A DNA stretch of 64,000 bases from Microlunatus flavus (GCF_900110855.1 NZ_FOFA01000009.1:62001-126000); one strand, 5' to 3'. Numbered from the stretch's first letter, positions 13,745-25,118 are shown. Made by a program: numbers and translations. Notes: a model not told the origin generated them from the letters alone.

Positions 13745-13923
13745 AAGCGGGTCTCTGGATCGCGCAGGAGCCGGAGCTCCACGCTCAGCGCGACCGCCCA
13801 GCCGGATCGAGCGACCCGCTCTCAGTAGACGCGTACCTCGCCGAGGGGAGATCACGCGCCCGTGCCGACGGTCGTCTCGCGCCGCCTGCCGGGGCCGACC
13901 GGCTGCTCGGGTCCCCGGACGCG

Positions 13924-13960
13924 CCGAGGCCCGGCCCCCTGTACGGGGACCGGGCCTCGG
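13924..13960 (-). terminator. rplJL terminator hairpin
   Basis: CCGAGGCCCGG (13924-13934) pairs perfectly with CCGGGCCTCGG (13950-13960), with further CCCC/GGGG pairing inside. It lies 44 nt beyond the rplL stop on the minus strand, separating rplJL from rpoBC transcription. Confidence 0.8.
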
Positions 13961-14003
13961 TGGTGGTGCAGCGTGCTCTCCCCCGGCGGACCAGGGGATC
14001 AGC

Positions 14004-14396
14004 TCACTTGTAGGAGACGGTGGCGCCGGCGGCCTCGAGGGCAGCCTTGGCCTTGTCCGCGGTCTCCTTGTTGACGCGCTCCAGGACGGCCTTCGGCGCG
14101 GCCTCGACCAGGTCCTTGGCCTCCTTGAGACCGAGGCTGGTGAGGGTGCGCACCTCCTTGATGACCTGGATCTTCTTGTCGCCGGCCGCCTCGAGGATGA
14201 CGTCGACCTCGTCAGAGGCCTCCTCCTCCTCGGCAGCGCCGCCGGCGCCGCCGGCCGCGGGGGCCGCGGCAACGGCGACCGGAGCGGCCGCGGTGACGCC
14301 GAACGTGGTCTCGAACTCCTTCACGAACTCGCTGAGCTCGATGAGGGTGAGCTCCTTGAACGCGTCGAGGAGCTCGGCGGTGCTGAGCTTCGCCAT
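14004..14396 (-). CDS. rplL: 50S ribosomal protein L7/L12
   Basis: Multi-copy stalk protein that recruits translation factors. It has 130 residues: an N-terminal dimerisation helix ([20 protein letters not shown]), an Ala/Gly-rich hinge, and the globular C-terminal domain with EKTEFDVIL replaced by the normal variant [14 protein letters not shown] and the factor-binding [13 protein letters not shown]. The start lies 15 nt after the rplJ stop with GAAGGGAC as ribosome-binding site. A terminator hairpin follows at 13924-13960. Confidence 0.98.
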   Translation of the reverse strand: MAKLSTAELLDAFKELTLIELSEFVKEFETTFGVTAAAPVAVAAAPAAGGAGGAAEEEEASDEVDVILEAAGDKKIQVIKEVRTLTSLGLKEAKDLVEAAPKAVLERVNKETADKAKAALEAAGATVSYK

Positions 14397-14411
14397 GATG
14401 GCAGTCCCTTC

Positions 14412-15089
14412 TTAGTTGTTGTCCGCAGCAGGAGCTGCCGTCTCGGCGGAGTCCTCCGCCTGGGGTGCAGCGGCTGCTGCGGTGCCGGCCTCGTCGTCGA
14501 CGGGGCTGGCGGTGGTGTCGGGCTCCGGATCGGTGCTCGCGGCGGGCGTCCCGGCCCCGGCGATGACCGCCGGGTTCTCGGTGGCGGCCTGCTCCAGCGC
14601 CGCCAGCAGACGGGCGGCCTGGGAGAGCGGGGCGGAGACGAGGCCGATGGCCTGCTGCAGGACACCCTGCATGCCACCGGCGACCTTGGCCAGGAGGACC
14701 TCGCGGGACTCCAGGTCGGCCAGCCGGCGGAACTCGTCGGACGTCATGGACTTTCCGTCCAGGACGCCACCCTTGATGATCAGGAGCGGGTTGGCCCGTG
14801 CGAAGTCGCGCAGCCCCTTCGCGACGGCGACGGCGTCGCCCTCGATGAAGGCGATCGCCGTCGGCCCGCTGAGGTGCTCCTCGACGCCGGGGACTCCGGC
14901 GTTGCGGGCGGCGATCGTGGTGAGCGTGTTCTTCGACACGGCGTAGGTGGCGTCCTCACCGAGTGAACGGCGCAGGTCCTTCAGCGCCTTCACGGTGAGT
15001 CCGCGGTACTCGGTCAGCACGGCGCCCTGCGAACCCTGGAACTTCTCCGTGAGCTCGGCGACCGCGGCTGCCTTGTCCGGCCTCGCCAT
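14412..15089 (-). CDS. rplJ: 50S ribosomal protein L10 with extended C-terminal tail
   Basis: Stalk base protein that anchors L7/L12 dimers and represses its own operon. Residues 1-170 match L10 throughout ([46 protein letters not shown]). The total of 225 residues exceeds the family's usual ~175: about 50 extra residues from 175 are Ala-, Asp/Glu- and Pro-rich and look disordered. Its promoter (15306-15335) and an L10-type leader lie upstream, and rplL follows after 15 nt. The tail is in frame with the conserved part, so it is real coding sequence. Confidence 0.97.
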   Translation of the reverse strand: MARPDKAAAVAELTEKFQGSQGAVLTEYRGLTVKALKDLRRSLGEDATYAVSKNTLTTIAARNAGVPGVEEHLSGPTAIAFIEGDAVAVAKGLRDFARANPLLIIKGGVLDGKSMTSDEFRRLADLESREVLLAKVAGGMQGVLQQAIGLVSAPLSQAARLLAALEQAATENPAVIAGAGTPAASTDPEPDTTASPVDDEAGTAAAAAPQAEDSAETAAPAADNN

Positions 15090-15149
15090 GGATCTCCCTC
15101 CACTTCGTCACGCTACGGTGCGTAGCGCTTCCGAAGGAGCTGGACCCGG

Positions 15150-15299
15150 CGCGGGATGGTCACGCGCAGCGAGGTCGTGCAGCCGTGTTCCGCGCATCGG
15201 GTGCGCGCTCCGGCTGGTCGGTCTCACCTGCGCGGGCCACCCGGCGTACGGGCTCTTCGGGCACCTCCGCGAGGAGGCGCCGACCAGCGGTCTTCGGCG
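15150..15299 (-). ncRNA. L10-type ribosomal protein leader of rplJL
   Basis: The minus-strand leader contains CCGAAGACCGCTGGTCGGC near 15280-15300 and GCGCAGGTGAGACCGACCAG near 15215-15235, resembling the conserved blocks of the bacterial L10 leader that binds L10(L12)4 for autoregulation. The segments can pair (CTGGTCGG with CCGACCAG). The call rests on motif resemblance and position between promoter and rplJ; ends are approximate. Confidence 0.55.
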
Positions 15300-15305
15300 T
15301 CCGCC

Positions 15306-15335
15306 ATCGTACGCGGCCCGCACCCCTGGCCCCAA
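15306..15335 (-). promoter_or_regulatory. rplJ promoter
   Basis: On the minus strand TTGGGG (15330-15335), 18 nt, TACGAT (15306-15311). Transcription would begin just before the L10-type leader, giving a leader of about 210 nt. Confidence 0.55.
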
Positions 15336-15489
15336 ATCGTCGGACGGCGGCCGTCGGTGGGGGCAGATGTTCTGCCCGCCGGCCGATATCTCGGCCAGAT
15401 CACGGTAACGGTGATCCATTTCACGACGACTTCACAGGTGTATCTCAAGTTGATAACGTCCGGCACTCCGCTCGACGAAGGAGTTTTGC

Positions 15490-16077
15490 GTGAAGGTTCA
15501 GACGTCCCGCCTCGTGACCGCGCTGGTCGCGCTGGCGGTGTCCCTCGGCCTCCTGGTGGGGAGCTCCGGTTCCGCGTCCGCGGACGAGCCGGTCCCGTCG
15601 AGCGGCGCCACGGCGGTGAGCAGCGCCCCGGTCCCGAGCACCACGACCCTCGCCAGCGCCACGGTCACGGCGCAGGACGTCGCCGTGAAGAGCACCGCCA
15701 AGGCCAGCACCACCAAGAAGAAGAAGAAGACCAAGGGCGAGAAGGCGCTCGCCTTCGCCAAGAAGCAGCTGGGCGAGAAGTACAAGTACGGCGCCGCCGG
15801 CCCGAACCGCTGGGACTGCTCCGGGCTGACGATGAAGGCCTGGGGCGCGGCGGGCAAGAAGCTGCCGCACAGCGCGAAGGCGCAGTACAAGAAGGGCAAG
15901 AAGATCAAGAAGTCGAAGCTCCGCAAGGGCGACCTCGTCTTCTTCTACTCCGGGCCCTCCCACGTGGGCATCTACGCCGGCGGCGGCAAGGTCATCCACG
16001 CGCCGAAGCCCGGCTCGAAGGTCAGCTACATCAAGATGAAGTACATGCCGTTCAAGGGCGCGCGCCGACCGGGCTGA
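15490..16077 (+). CDS. Secreted NlpC/P60 family peptidoglycan endopeptidase
   Basis: Extracytoplasmic cysteine peptidase expected to cleave stem peptides of peptidoglycan. The 195 residues comprise a signal peptide (hydrophobic 9-24, likely cut after ASA at 31), a low-complexity Ser/Thr linker, a Lys-rich stretch (TKKKKKTKGEK) and a C-terminal NlpC/P60 domain. The catalytic residues appear as Cys110 in RWDCSGL, His158 in PSHVGIY and His170 in KVIHAP. The start is GTG at 15490 with AAGGAG 6 nt before it. It is divergent from rplJ and stands alone. The basic linker may bind anionic wall polymers; that is an inference. Confidence 0.93.
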   Translation: MKVQTSRLVTALVALAVSLGLLVGSSGSASADEPVPSSGATAVSSAPVPSTTTLASATVTAQDVAVKSTAKASTTKKKKKTKGEKALAFAKKQLGEKYKYGAAGPNRWDCSGLTMKAWGAAGKKLPHSAKAQYKKGKKIKKSKLRKGDLVFFYSGPSHVGIYAGGGKVIHAPKPGSKVSYIKMKYMPFKGARRPG

Positions 16078-16121
16078 GCCCTGGTGGCGGCCCGGTGAGG
16101 CTGGACGGGCACAGTACGGGC

Positions 16122-16658
16122 ATGTCCGTCCAGCACTCCGCCGCCCCGTTCGAGCCCACCGCCACCGTCCGTGAGGGACGCCCCGACGACGTGGGCACGG
16201 TCGTGGACATGGTCCGCGAGCTCGCCGAGTACGAGCGGGCGGCCGACCAGGCGCGCATCACGCCCGAGCAGCTGCACCGCGCGGTGTTCGAGGGCGCGGC
16301 CCCGGGCGGGCACCCCGCCGCCTACCTGCTCGTCGCCGAGGAGCCCGGCGCCGACGGTCCCGTGGTCGTCGGCTTCGCGCTGTGGTTCCTGAACTACTCC
16401 ACCTGGGAGGGCGTCCACGGGATCTACCTCGAGGACCTCTACGTCCGTCCCGCCTCCCGCGGCACCGGAGCCGGCCGGGCCCTGCTGACCGCCCTCGCCC
16501 GCACCGCCGTCGAGCGGGGCTACGCCCGGGTGGACTGGTCGGTCCTCACCTGGAACGAGCCGGCGATCGGCTTCTACCGCCGCATCGGCGCGATCCCGCT
16601 CGAGGAGTGGCGCACCTACCGCTTGACGGGCTCGGCGCTCGCGTCGCTGGCCCGCTGA
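16122..16658 (+). CDS. GNAT N-acetyltransferase (diamine acetyltransferase-like)
   Basis: Acetyl-CoA-dependent acetyltransferase of 178 residues. The core shows VRPASRGTGAGRALLTALAR (acetyl-CoA-binding R-x-x-G-x-G/A) and a C-terminal NEPAIGFYRRIGA typical of spermidine/diamine acetyltransferases; the middle segment LNYSTWEGVHGIYLEDLYV is also typical of that subgroup. The ATG at 16122 is preceded by CACAGT with a 6-nt spacer and no ribosome-binding site, suggesting a leaderless start. The 3' end overlaps the convergent MFS gene by 43 bases. The substrate is not certain. Confidence 0.88.
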   Translation: MSVQHSAAPFEPTATVREGRPDDVGTVVDMVRELAEYERAADQARITPEQLHRAVFEGAAPGGHPAAYLLVAEEPGADGPVVVGFALWFLNYSTWEGVHGIYLEDLYVRPASRGTGAGRALLTALARTAVERGYARVDWSVLTWNEPAIGFYRRIGAIPLEEWRTYRLTGSALASLAR

Positions 16659-18031
16659 ACCCGCGCGCCGCGACCCAGCCCGAACCAGCTGACCCCGGCT
16701 CCGACGAGCAGGGCGGCGGCCCCGGCGAGCATCGCCGTGGGGAAGCCGTGCTGCAGCGCCGTGGGGTCCTCGGTGCTGGCCGTGGAGAGCCCGGCCAGCG
16801 CGGGGATCACCGCGACGGCCAGCAGCCCCGCCGTACGCGCGACCGCGTTGTTCACCCCGGACGCCGCGCCGGACAGCTGCTCGGGGGCGGCCGCGAGGAC
16901 GGTGGCGGTCAGCGGCGCCACGGCGAGCGAGAGCCCGAGCCCCAGCAGGACGGCCGAGGGCGCCAGGTCGGTCAGCCAGTGCACGTCGGCGTCCAGCCGC
17001 GCGGCGAGCGCGAAGGACGCGGCCGCCAGCAGGCTCCCGGTCGCCATCAGGACCCGTGGCCCGGTGCGGACGGCCAGGGCCCCCATCCGCGACGACAGCA
17101 GCAGCATGAGCACCGTGGCCGGCAGCATCGCCGTGCCCGCGGCCAGCGGTGACCAGCGGGCTACCACCTGCAGCTGCAGGACCACCAGGAACCCGTAGAC
17201 GCCCAGCCCGCCGTAGATGAAGAACGTGGCGGCGTTGGTGGCGGTGAAGACGCGGTCGCGGAAGATCCGCAGCGGCACGAGCGGGTGCGAGCTGCGGTCC
17301 TCCACGACGACGAACGCGACCCCGGCGGCCAGCCCGACCACGCCGGCGGCGACGACCGGGGCCGTCCAGCCCCGGCTGCCAGCCTCGGTCAGGGACCAGG
17401 TCAGCCCGGACAGGCTCACGACGACCGCGACCGTCCCGAGGAGGTCGAGCCGGCTCGTGGCGTCGAGGGTGTCGCGCGTCTCGGGGACGTGGCGGAGCGT
17501 GCCGAACAGCACCAGCGCGGCGAGCGGGAGGTTGATCAGGAACACCAGGCGCCAGTCGAGCGCGACCAGCCAGCCGCCGAGGAACGGGCCCACCGCCCCG
17601 GACAGCCCGCTGAGCCCGGCCCACAGCCCGACCGCCCGCGGCTGGTCGCGCGGGACGAAGGCCGAGGACAGGATGGCCAGGCTGCCCGGGGTCAGCAGGG
17701 CGGCCCCCACCCCCTGCAAGGCGCGGGCGCCGATGAGGACCTCCGACGACGGGCTGGCCGCACACAGCGCGGACGCGACCGCGAACCACACGACCCCGGC
17801 GAGGAAGACGCGGCGCCGGCCCAGACGGTCGCCGAGGACGCCGCCGAGCAGGATCAGCGCCGCCAGCGTCAGCGTGTAGGCGTTCGTGATCCACTGCAGC
17901 GCCACGAAGCCCGCGTCGAAGTCCTCGCCGATCCGGGCGAGCGCGACGTTCACCACGGTCGAGTCGAGGAAGGCCATCCCGGAGCCGGCGATCGTCGCCG
18001 CGAGCACCCAGCGACCCTGCGCCGTCCCCAT
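16616..18031 (-). CDS. MFS drug:H+ antiporter (DHA2 type)
   Basis: Proton-driven multidrug efflux permease of 471 residues with about 14 hydrophobic segments. The family motifs are visible: LDSTVVNVALARIGEDF in the first segment, GDRLGRRRVF (motif A) after the second and GPFLGGWL in the antiporter motif C region. The ATG at 18031 starts directly before the first conserved segment. It lies 65 nt after the EamA gene on the same strand behind a small hairpin. Its last 43 bases overlap the end of the convergent GNAT gene. Confidence 0.92.
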   Translation of the reverse strand: MGTAQGRWVLAATIAGSGMAFLDSTVVNVALARIGEDFDAGFVALQWITNAYTLTLAALILLGGVLGDRLGRRRVFLAGVVWFAVASALCAASPSSEVLIGARALQGVGAALLTPGSLAILSSAFVPRDQPRAVGLWAGLSGLSGAVGPFLGGWLVALDWRLVFLINLPLAALVLFGTLRHVPETRDTLDATSRLDLLGTVAVVVSLSGLTWSLTEAGSRGWTAPVVAAGVVGLAAGVAFVVVEDRSSHPLVPLRIFRDRVFTATNAATFFIYGGLGVYGFLVVLQLQVVARWSPLAAGTAMLPATVLMLLLSSRMGALAVRTGPRVLMATGSLLAAASFALAARLDADVHWLTDLAPSAVLLGLGLSLAVAPLTATVLAAAPEQLSGAASGVNNAVARTAGLLAVAVIPALAGLSTASTEDPTALQHGFPTAMLAGAAALLVGAGVSWFGLGRGARVQRASDASAEPVKR

Positions 18032-18053
18032 GCGTACGGACCCGGCCACGTCC

Positions 18054-18069
18054 CAACCCCCTGGGGTTG
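18054..18069 (-). terminator. Small hairpin between EamA and MFS genes
   Basis: CAACCCC and GGGGTTG form a tight 7-bp stem. It lies 28 nt beyond the EamA stop on the minus strand and may partly terminate the rplA-EamA transcript. Confidence 0.4.
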
Positions 18070-18096
18070 CCGGTGCCGGCGCGGCGTGCCCCGCGC

Positions 18097-18909
18097 CTAC
18101 TCGGCGAACCTCACCAGGGAGACCGTACCGGCGACGGCGAGGACGAAGCCCAGACCCGCGAGCGGGAGCTGCCCCGGGAGCACGCCGTCGCCGAAGAGGA
18201 CGACCCCGAGCAGCGACGGCACGAGCAGCTCGAGCATGAAGGTCACCGCCGTCACGGTCGTGACGTCGCCGCGCTGCAGGGCGAGCGCGAAGAAGATCGT
18301 GCCCAGGACGCCCTGCACCACGACCGTCCACACGAGCGGGTGGGCGAGGGCGGACCAGCTCAGGTGCTCGGCGGAGAAGGCGCGGGAGGCCAGCGCCACG
18401 CCCGTCCAGGCGAGCCCCGCCGCGGCCGCGAGGACGACAGCGGCCGTCTTGCCCCGGAGCCGGAGCCCTACCAGGCCGACGGCGACCGGCACGACCGTGG
18501 CCGCGAGCAGCAGCCACTGCCCCGGCGGCAGGAGCGGCGCGGCCGGCGCGGGGTCGGCCGTCACGCAGAGCAGGACCAGGCCGGCGGCGAGACCGCCCAA
18601 CGAGGCCCAGTCCCGCCAGTCCAGGCGCTGGCCCCGGAGCGCGGCGACGAGCGCGGTGACCCCGACGCTGCCCACGAGGATCGACTGCACGAGGAACAGC
18701 GGCAGCCGCTGGAGGGCGACGACGTTGCCGACGAAGCCGACCCCGTCGAGCCCCAGGCCCACGAGGTACGGCAGCTGCCGCAGGATGCGCCCCACCCCGC
18801 CGAGGCCGCTCACCTCACCGGTGGAGTTGGCCCCGACCGACTGCAGGACCGAGCCGAGGCCGTAGCCCACGCACGCGACGAAGGCCGCCACCCAGCTCAG
18901 AGCGAGCAC
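18097..18909 (-). CDS. EamA/DMT-type membrane transporter
   Basis: Integral membrane protein of 270 residues with about nine or ten hydrophobic segments in two similar halves, as in drug/metabolite transporters. Conserved points are LPLFLVQSILVGSVG in the first half and VTTVTAVTFMLELLVPSLLG in the second. The GTG at 18909 lies only 34 nt after the rplA stop with no terminator between, so it may be co-transcribed with the ribosomal genes. Related DMT proteins occur beside many actinobacterial genes; the substrate is unknown. Confidence 0.87.
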   Translation of the reverse strand: MLALSWVAAFVACVGYGLGSVLQSVGANSTGEVSGLGGVGRILRQLPYLVGLGLDGVGFVGNVVALQRLPLFLVQSILVGSVGVTALVAALRGQRLDWRDWASLGGLAAGLVLLCVTADPAPAAPLLPPGQWLLLAATVVPVAVGLVGLRLRGKTAAVVLAAAAGLAWTGVALASRAFSAEHLSWSALAHPLVWTVVVQGVLGTIFFALALQRGDVTTVTAVTFMLELLVPSLLGVVLFGDGVLPGQLPLAGLGFVLAVAGTVSLVRFAE

Positions 18910-18943
18910 GGGTGACGGCCTTCGGGGACGAGACGGGGAGCTT

Positions 18944-19648
18944 CTACTGCTCCACGTCCGCCTTGACGCGGTTCGGGTCGACCGGGATGCCCGGGCCCAT
19001 CGTGGTGGAGAAGGTGATCTTCTTGAGGTAGCGGCCCTTGGACGCGCTCGGCTTGAGCCGGAGCACCTCGTCGAGCGCGGCGAAGTAGTTCTGCTGCAGC
19101 TGCTCGGTCGAGAAGGAGGCCTTCCCGATGATGAAGTGCAGGTTGGCGTGCCGGTCGACGCGGAACTCGATCTTGCCGCCCTTGATGTCGGTCACGGCCT
19201 TCGCCACGTCGACGGTCACGGTGCCGGTCTTCGGGTTGGGCATCAGGCCGCGCGGGCCGAGGACGCGGCCGAGGCGACCGACCTTGCCCATGAGGTCCGG
19301 CGTCGCGACGACGGCGTCGAAGTCGAGGTAGCCGCCGGCCACCTTGGCGATGAGGTCGTCCGAGCCGACCTCGTCGGCGCCGGCGTCCAGCGCCTGCTGC
19401 GCCCGGTCCCCGGTCGCGAAGACGAGCACGCGGGCGGTCTTGCCGGTGCCGTTCGGCAGGTTCACGGTGCCGCGGACCATCTGGTCGGCCTTGCGCGGGT
19501 CGACACCCAGCCGCATGGACACGTCGACGGTCTCGTCGAACTTCGCCTTGATGTTCGCCTTGGCGAAGTCCAGGGCCTCGCCCGGACCGTACAGCTTGTC
19601 GGCGTCGACCTGCTCGGCGACGGCGTTGTAGTTCTTGCTGCGCTTCAT
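18944..19648 (-). CDS. rplA: 50S ribosomal protein L1
   Basis: L1 stalk protein of the large subunit and, in E. coli, translational repressor of its operon. It has 234 residues; the ATG at 19648 is preceded by AAAGGA 6 nt upstream. Conserved segments include [29 protein letters not shown] and [12 protein letters not shown] at the end. It follows rplK after 233 nt that contain a large hairpin (19761-19847). In this genome rplA is separated from rplJ by two transporter genes. Confidence 0.98.
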   Translation of the reverse strand: MKRSKNYNAVAEQVDADKLYGPGEALDFAKANIKAKFDETVDVSMRLGVDPRKADQMVRGTVNLPNGTGKTARVLVFATGDRAQQALDAGADEVGSDDLIAKVAGGYLDFDAVVATPDLMGKVGRLGRVLGPRGLMPNPKTGTVTVDVAKAVTDIKGGKIEFRVDRHANLHFIIGKASFSTEQLQQNYFAALDEVLRLKPSASKGRYLKKITFSTTMGPGIPVDPNRVKADVEQ

Positions 19649-19760
19649 CTCTGGTCCTTTCACTGGCCAGTTCTGGTACGAGCTGCGCGCTCTCCCAGGT
19701 ACTTCGTGGTGTGGGTGCTCAACCCCGGGTGTCGGTGGGCGCATTCCCACCGGTCACCGA

Positions 19761-19847
19761 GGACCGCCCGGCCTGTCTGGACGAGTCGCTGACGAACACG
19801 CCTTTCGTTCGTCAGCGGCGAGGAAGACAGGCCGTGGAGGGCGGTCC
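19761..19847 (-). promoter_or_regulatory. Large three-part hairpin between rplK and rplA
   Basis: Three perfectly paired blocks stack into one structure: GGACCGCC/GGCGGTCC, GGCCTGTCT/AGACAGGCC and CGCTGACGAA/TTCGTCAGCG, separated by internal loops of 1 and 6 nt and of 8 and 7 nt, with an 11-nt apical loop. It lies in the rplK-rplA spacer on the sense strand. Possible roles are attenuation, RNase processing or binding of L1; the sequence alone cannot separate them. The spacer shows no other feature. Confidence 0.65.
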
Positions 19848-19881
19848 GAGCGCGATCCGCGAGCTTGCGAGCGGGCGCCGA

Positions 19882-20313
19882 TCACTCAGCGACGGTGACG
19901 CCCATCGAGCGGGCCGTGCCCTCGACGATCTTCATCGCGGCGTCGACGTCGTTCGCGTTGAGGTCCGGCAGCTTGGTCGTCGCGATCTCGCGGACCTGGT
20001 CGCGCGTGAGCTTGCCGACCTTGGTGGTCTGCGGGACGCCCGAGCCCTTGGCGATGCCGGCGGCCTTCTTGATGAGCTCCGCAGCCGGCGGCGTCTTGGT
20101 GATGAACGTGAACGAGCGGTCCTCGTAGATCGTGATCTCGACCGGGATCACGGTGCCACGCTGGGCTTCCGTCGCGGCGTTGTACGCCTTGACGAACTCC
20201 ATGATGTTGACGCCGTGCGGGCCGAGAGCCGTACCGACGGGCGGCGCGGGCGTCGCGGAACCGGCGTTCAGCGCGACCTTGACGAGCGCGGCGACCTTCT
20301 TCTTGGGAGGCAT
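19882..20313 (-). CDS. rplK: 50S ribosomal protein L11
   Basis: GTPase-centre protein, 143 residues, that binds 23S rRNA with the L10 stalk. The N-terminal proline-rich switch ([20 protein letters not shown]) and the C-terminal rRNA-binding domain with [18 protein letters not shown] are intact. It lies 61 nt downstream of nusG on the same strand. Thiopeptide-relevant prolines are present, so no resistance change is suggested. Confidence 0.98.
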   Translation of the reverse strand: MPPKKKVAALVKVALNAGSATPAPPVGTALGPHGVNIMEFVKAYNAATEAQRGTVIPVEITIYEDRSFTFITKTPPAAELIKKAAGIAKGSGVPQTTKVGKLTRDQVREIATTKLPDLNANDVDAAMKIVEGTARSMGVTVAE

Positions 20314-20374
20314 TGCGTGTGGGTCCTTCGTGGGTGGGTTGGTGCTGTGCCCGGCGACAGGCTCGCGGGACGGG

Positions 20375-21262
20375 TCAGATCTTCTGGATCTGCGGGAAGG
20401 TCAGGTCGACCGGGGTCTCACGACCGAGGATCTCGACGAGGGCCTTGAGCCGCTGGTTGTTGACGTTGATCTCGGTGATGGTGGCGTGCACGCCGGCGAA
20501 CGGCCCGTCCACGACCATCACGGAGTCGCCCACCGCGAAGTCGGCGACCTCGATCTTCTTCTTGCGGCGCTGCGGGACGTCGGCACCGGCGGTCGCCGCG
20601 GCGACGACGGACGGGGCCAGCATCTTCTCGACCTCGTCCAGGCTCAGCGGCACGGGCGAGTTCGAGTGGCCGACGAAGCCGGTGACCGACGGCGTGTGCC
20701 GCACGGTCGACCAGGACTCGTCGGTCAGGTCCATGCGGACGAGCACGTAGCCCGGGAGCACCGTGCGACGGACCTGCTTGCGCTGGCCGTTGCGGATCTC
20801 GGTGACCTCTTCGGTGGGCACCACGATCTCGTAGATGTAGTCCTCCATGTTCAGCGAGGACACCCGGTTCTCCAGGTTCTGCAGCACACGGTTCTCCATC
20901 CCGGAGTACGTGTGGATGACGTACCAGTCGCCGAACTTCGCGCGGAGCTCCGTGCGGAACGTCTCGAGCGCTGCGGCACCGACGTCGGTCTGGTCGTCGT
21001 CACCCTCGTCCTCGTCCTCCTCCGGCTCGCTGGAGGCGCCGAAGTCGAGGTCGATGTCGTCGGTGTCGCTCTCCTCCGGGGCGCTCGGGCCGCCGAAGTC
21101 GAGGTCGATGTCCACGTCGCTGTCGGTGCTCGACGCGGTGGTGGGGCCGAGGTCGATGTCGAAGTCGGCGTCGTCCGTGGTGCTCGCGTCGGCGGTCGTG
21201 GGGGCAGAGCCTTCTGCCGACCCCGCCTCAGGGCGCGTGTCGTCGTCGAAGGTGTCGGGCAC
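20375..21262 (-). CDS. nusG: Transcription termination/antitermination protein NusG with acidic repeat extension
   Basis: RNA polymerase-associated factor that couples transcription to translation and Rho. The conserved NGN domain starts near residue 111 ([17 protein letters not shown]) and the KOW domain is near the C-terminus ([19 protein letters not shown]). The 295 residues exceed the E. coli length of 181 because of about 100 acidic N-terminal residues in which DIDL occurs three times (35-38, 51-54, 69-72), the last two as DIDLDFG. N-terminal extensions are known in actinobacterial NusG; the repeated motif here is distinctive. It follows secE after 36 nt. Confidence 0.97.
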   Translation of the reverse strand: MPDTFDDDTRPEAGSAEGSAPTTADASTTDDADFDIDLGPTTASSTDSDVDIDLDFGGPSAPEESDTDDIDLDFGASSEPEEDEDEGDDDQTDVGAAALETFRTELRAKFGDWYVIHTYSGMENRVLQNLENRVSSLNMEDYIYEIVVPTEEVTEIRNGQRKQVRRTVLPGYVLVRMDLTDESWSTVRHTPSVTGFVGHSNSPVPLSLDEVEKMLAPSVVAAATAGADVPQRRKKKIEVADFAVGDSVMVVDGPFAGVHATITEINVNNQRLKALVEILGRETPVDLTFPQIQKI

Positions 21263-21298
21263 GTCAGTCGTCTCCAGTGTTCTCGGGTGCGGGCGGGT

Positions 21299-21733
21299 TC
21301 AGCTGAAGATCGCGAAGATCAGCTTGCCGATGCCCAGGTCGAGCAGGCTCACGAACGCGATGACGAACAGCACGAACACCAGCACGACGAGGAAGTAGTT
21401 GCCGAGCTGCTGCCCGGTCGGGTAGACGACCTTGCGCAGCTCGCCGACCGACTGCCGGACGAACGCCGCAGGCGTGGTGCGCCCGGGCGTCTCCGCCACG
21501 TCGCGCTTGGCCGTCGGGGTGCCCTTGGGCACCGGAGCGGTCTTGGAGCCGCGCGCCACCGCGCTGCTGCCGGCACCGGCTGCGACCCCGACGCCGGCGG
21601 TCTCGAGCTCAGCCGGCTCGAGGTCGTCGGACGCGACGCGCTCGGAGTCCGACGCGTCGGACTCGGTCAGCTCCGCCGGGAGGTCGGCGTCCGACGAAGG
21701 GTCCGAAGCCGCTGCCTCGTCCTTGTCTGCCAC
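21299..21733 (-). CDS. secE: Preprotein translocase subunit SecE
   Basis: Membrane subunit that stabilises SecY in the translocon. The C-terminal part carries the family signature (RQSVGELRKVVYPTGQQ) followed by one transmembrane helix (LGNYFLVVLVFVLFVIAF). The protein has 144 residues, with about 85 N-terminal residues that are acidic, Ser/Ala-rich and probably disordered. The start GTG at 21733 has GGGAGGA just before it. It is flanked by tRNA-Trp upstream and nusG downstream, the usual bacterial order. Confidence 0.95.
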   Translation of the reverse strand: MADKDEAAASDPSSDADLPAELTESDASDSERVASDDLEPAELETAGVGVAAGAGSSAVARGSKTAPVPKGTPTAKRDVAETPGRTTPAAFVRQSVGELRKVVYPTGQQLGNYFLVVLVFVLFVIAFVSLLDLGIGKLIFAIFS

Positions 21734-21763
21734 GTGTCCTCCCGGTCGTCTCGTTCGCGTTCG

Positions 21764-21836
21764 CAGGGCAAGAGGGACTTGAACCCCCAACCTTCGGTTT
21801 TGGAGACCGATGCTCTGCCAGTTGAGCTATTGCCCT
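21764..21836 (-). tRNA. tRNA-Trp (anticodon CCA)
   Basis: A 73-nt cloverleaf: acceptor AGGGCAA/TTGCCCT with discriminator G, D-arm TAGCTCAACTGGCAGAGC, anticodon loop CTCCAAA and T-arm GTTCAAGTCCC. Its position just before secE is conserved in actinobacteria. CCA is not encoded after the discriminator base. Confidence 0.97.
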
Positions 21837-21909
21837 CCGGCGCTCCGCCCTCGCGACGACGTACCCGGTCTCCGGGCACGGCGGGGCAGGGGTGCAGCGC
21901 CAAGAGTTC

Positions 21910-21939
21910 ATAGTAGTCGAGGTCGGAGGACGGGTCGAA
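21910..21939 (-). promoter_or_regulatory. Promoter of tRNA-Trp-secE-nusG
   Basis: On the minus strand TTCGAC (21934-21939), 18 nt, TACTAT (21910-21915), about 75 nt before the tRNA. The remaining bases up to 22104 show no further signal. Confidence 0.55.
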
Positions 21940-22104
21940 CGCGCATGTTCTCTGTCCTCGCTCCGCTCAGACGCGGACCAGGCTCTGGTCCCCCGCCTTC
22001 CTCGTCGAGGCTGACGACGAGAAGCGTGTCGTCATCCTCTCCTCGTCCAGGCAGGGGCGCCTGGTCCGGCGGTGGTCCGGCTCAGAACCCGCCGACCTCT
22101 TCGA

Positions 22105-22186
22105 GGCCCTTCGACAAGCTCAGGGAGCGTTTCACCGCGCTCAGGGAGCGTTCCTCGCTGATTCCCCAGCGAGCTCAGGGAGCGTT
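22105..22186. repeat. Dispersed repeat plus three GCTCAGGGAGCGTT copies
   Basis: GGCCCTTCGACAAGCTCAGG (22105-22124) leads into three exact copies of GCTCAGGGAGCGTT at 22118-22131, 22139-22152 and 22173-22186. Read on the other strand it is the AACGCTCCCTGAGCTTGTCG element. It lies just beyond the aminotransferase stop. Related copies are at 5498, 26304 and 58778. Confidence 0.7.
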
Positions 22187-22194
22187 CCGGGCGC

Positions 22195-25091
<2,897 letters not shown>

Positions 25092-25118
25092 CGCCTCCCC
25101 CGCGCACGGGGCGAGGCG

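Noticed and set aside
15340-15489. Possible cyclic-di-AMP riboswitch before the NlpC/P60 gene
   Set aside because: Such elements often precede actinobacterial wall hydrolase genes, but the leader is short and I could not find the paired conserved blocks.
16616-16658. Frameshift or assembly error at the convergent GNAT/MFS overlap
   Set aside because: Both reading frames are intact and end at normal family lengths; a 43-nt tail overlap is acceptable.
22118-22186. Three GCTCAGGGAGCGTT copies as a mini CRISPR array
   Set aside because: Spacing is irregular (7 and 20 nt between copies), units are short, there are no cas genes, and the unit also occurs singly at 26304 as part of a dispersed repeat.
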